Positions 5,477-5,719 of a stretch of DNA of 5,719 nucleotides are shown piece by piece; position 1 is the stretch's first letter, and each line of letters begins with the position of its first letter. A model generated the notes under the pieces. That model was not told the DNA's origin. It did not search any database and worked only from the letters and a program-made list of their open reading frames with translations. The stretch lies in assembly GCA_900772705.1 (NCBI GenBank), contig CAAGRQ010000041.1, forward strand, positions 1-5,719, given 5' to 3'. Position numbers and translations under genes: made by a program. The DNA is from Clostridia bacterium. Lineage in GTDB: Bacteria > Bacillota > Clostridia > Oscillospirales > Acutalibacteraceae.

Positions 5477-5719
5477 CTAAAAATCAAGAATGCAGTCTTT
5501 AGAGATAAGGACAGACACTCCGTGCTTTTTATTATCAGTAAATACTGCATGAATTTTACCATCAAAAACTAGTTTTCTAAGAGCTTTCGTATAATGACTC
5601 AAACAATACTTTGTATCAACTTGGTCATTCTTGAATAAAGTTAATGCATCAATATGCTTTCCCTTATACTTTTTATATAATTCATCCGCAAGTTTTTCAA
5701 TGTTATCTGCAGTATCATC
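5477..5719 (-). CDS. tcmP: C-terminal part of a TcmP-like three-Cys-motif partner protein (cut by window end)
   Basis: The - strand is open from the window edge to the TAG at 5479-5477, giving 80 residues with no internal stop. Recognisable parts are ADELYKKYKGKHIDAL near 11-26 and SHYTKALRKLVFDGKIHAVF near 41-60. This is a winged-helix-like end (helix, turn, helix, then a GKI-type beta hairpin) as I expect at the C-terminus of TcmP proteins. TcmP is known as the genomic partner of the DUF5131 three-Cys-motif protein, and here the two genes are two bases apart in the same direction, which strongly supports the call. The window cuts off the N-terminal part, so its integrity is unknown. The stretch is more A/T-rich than the left part of the window. 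Confidence 0.6.
   Translation of the reverse strand, partial: DDTADNIEKLADELYKKYKGKHIDALTLFKNDQVDTKYCLSHYTKALRKLVFDGKIHAVFTDNKKHGVSVLISKDCILDF

Overview
The window looks like chromosomal DNA of an anaerobic gut-type Clostridium relative (Oscillospiraceae/Ruminococcaceae-like). This rests on the moderate G+C of the left part, Gram-positive style ribosome binding sites, short A/T-rich intergenic gaps with strong hairpin terminators, and protein sequences typical of Firmicutes. No rRNA, tRNA, CRISPR or recognisable insertion sequence was seen. The taxonomic call is an inference.

Positions 1-3015 hold a tight co-directional three-gene unit on the + strand. It has a MocR-type aspartate aminotransferase (81-1334), a sugar phosphate isomerase/epimerase-like TIM-barrel protein (1334-2113) that overlaps the aminotransferase stop by one base, and an EamA/DMT permease (2125-3015) after an 11-base gap. 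The layout suggests one transcript combining amino-acid/keto-acid exchange, an uncharacterised metal-dependent sugar or keto-acid isomerase, and a small-metabolite exporter or importer. The shared pathway is not known.

Positions 3016-3660 hold nrdR, the Zn-ribbon/ATP-cone repressor of ribonucleotide reductase genes, with a well-formed promoter. An NrdR-box-like palindrome lies exactly in the promoter spacer, suggesting autoregulation. A long hairpin with a short T-run starts only a few bases after the -10. It is probably the terminator of the upstream operon, and transcription from the nrdR promoter would start inside its 5' arm. nrdR itself ends at a 15-bp terminator.

Positions 3661-4840 hold a single-gene unit for a calcineurin-like metallophosphoesterase with a C-terminal membrane helix, closed by a 13-bp terminator.

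Positions 4841-5719 are rearranged. A headless C-terminal remnant of a HisC-like aminotransferase lies on the - strand. It is followed by the promoter and first ~35 codons of an ECF-type sigma factor on the + strand. At about 5178-5186 the sigma gene runs abruptly into the interior of a DUF5131 (phage Gp37/Gp68-like, three-Cys-motif) gene on the - strand, which is also truncated there. Upstream of DUF5131, two bases apart, is the C-terminal end of what looks like its usual partner TcmP, cut by the window edge. The right-hand DNA is clearly more A/T-rich than the left. Either a foreign TcmP/DUF5131 module has recombined into the sigma locus with deletion, or the junction is an assembly chimera.
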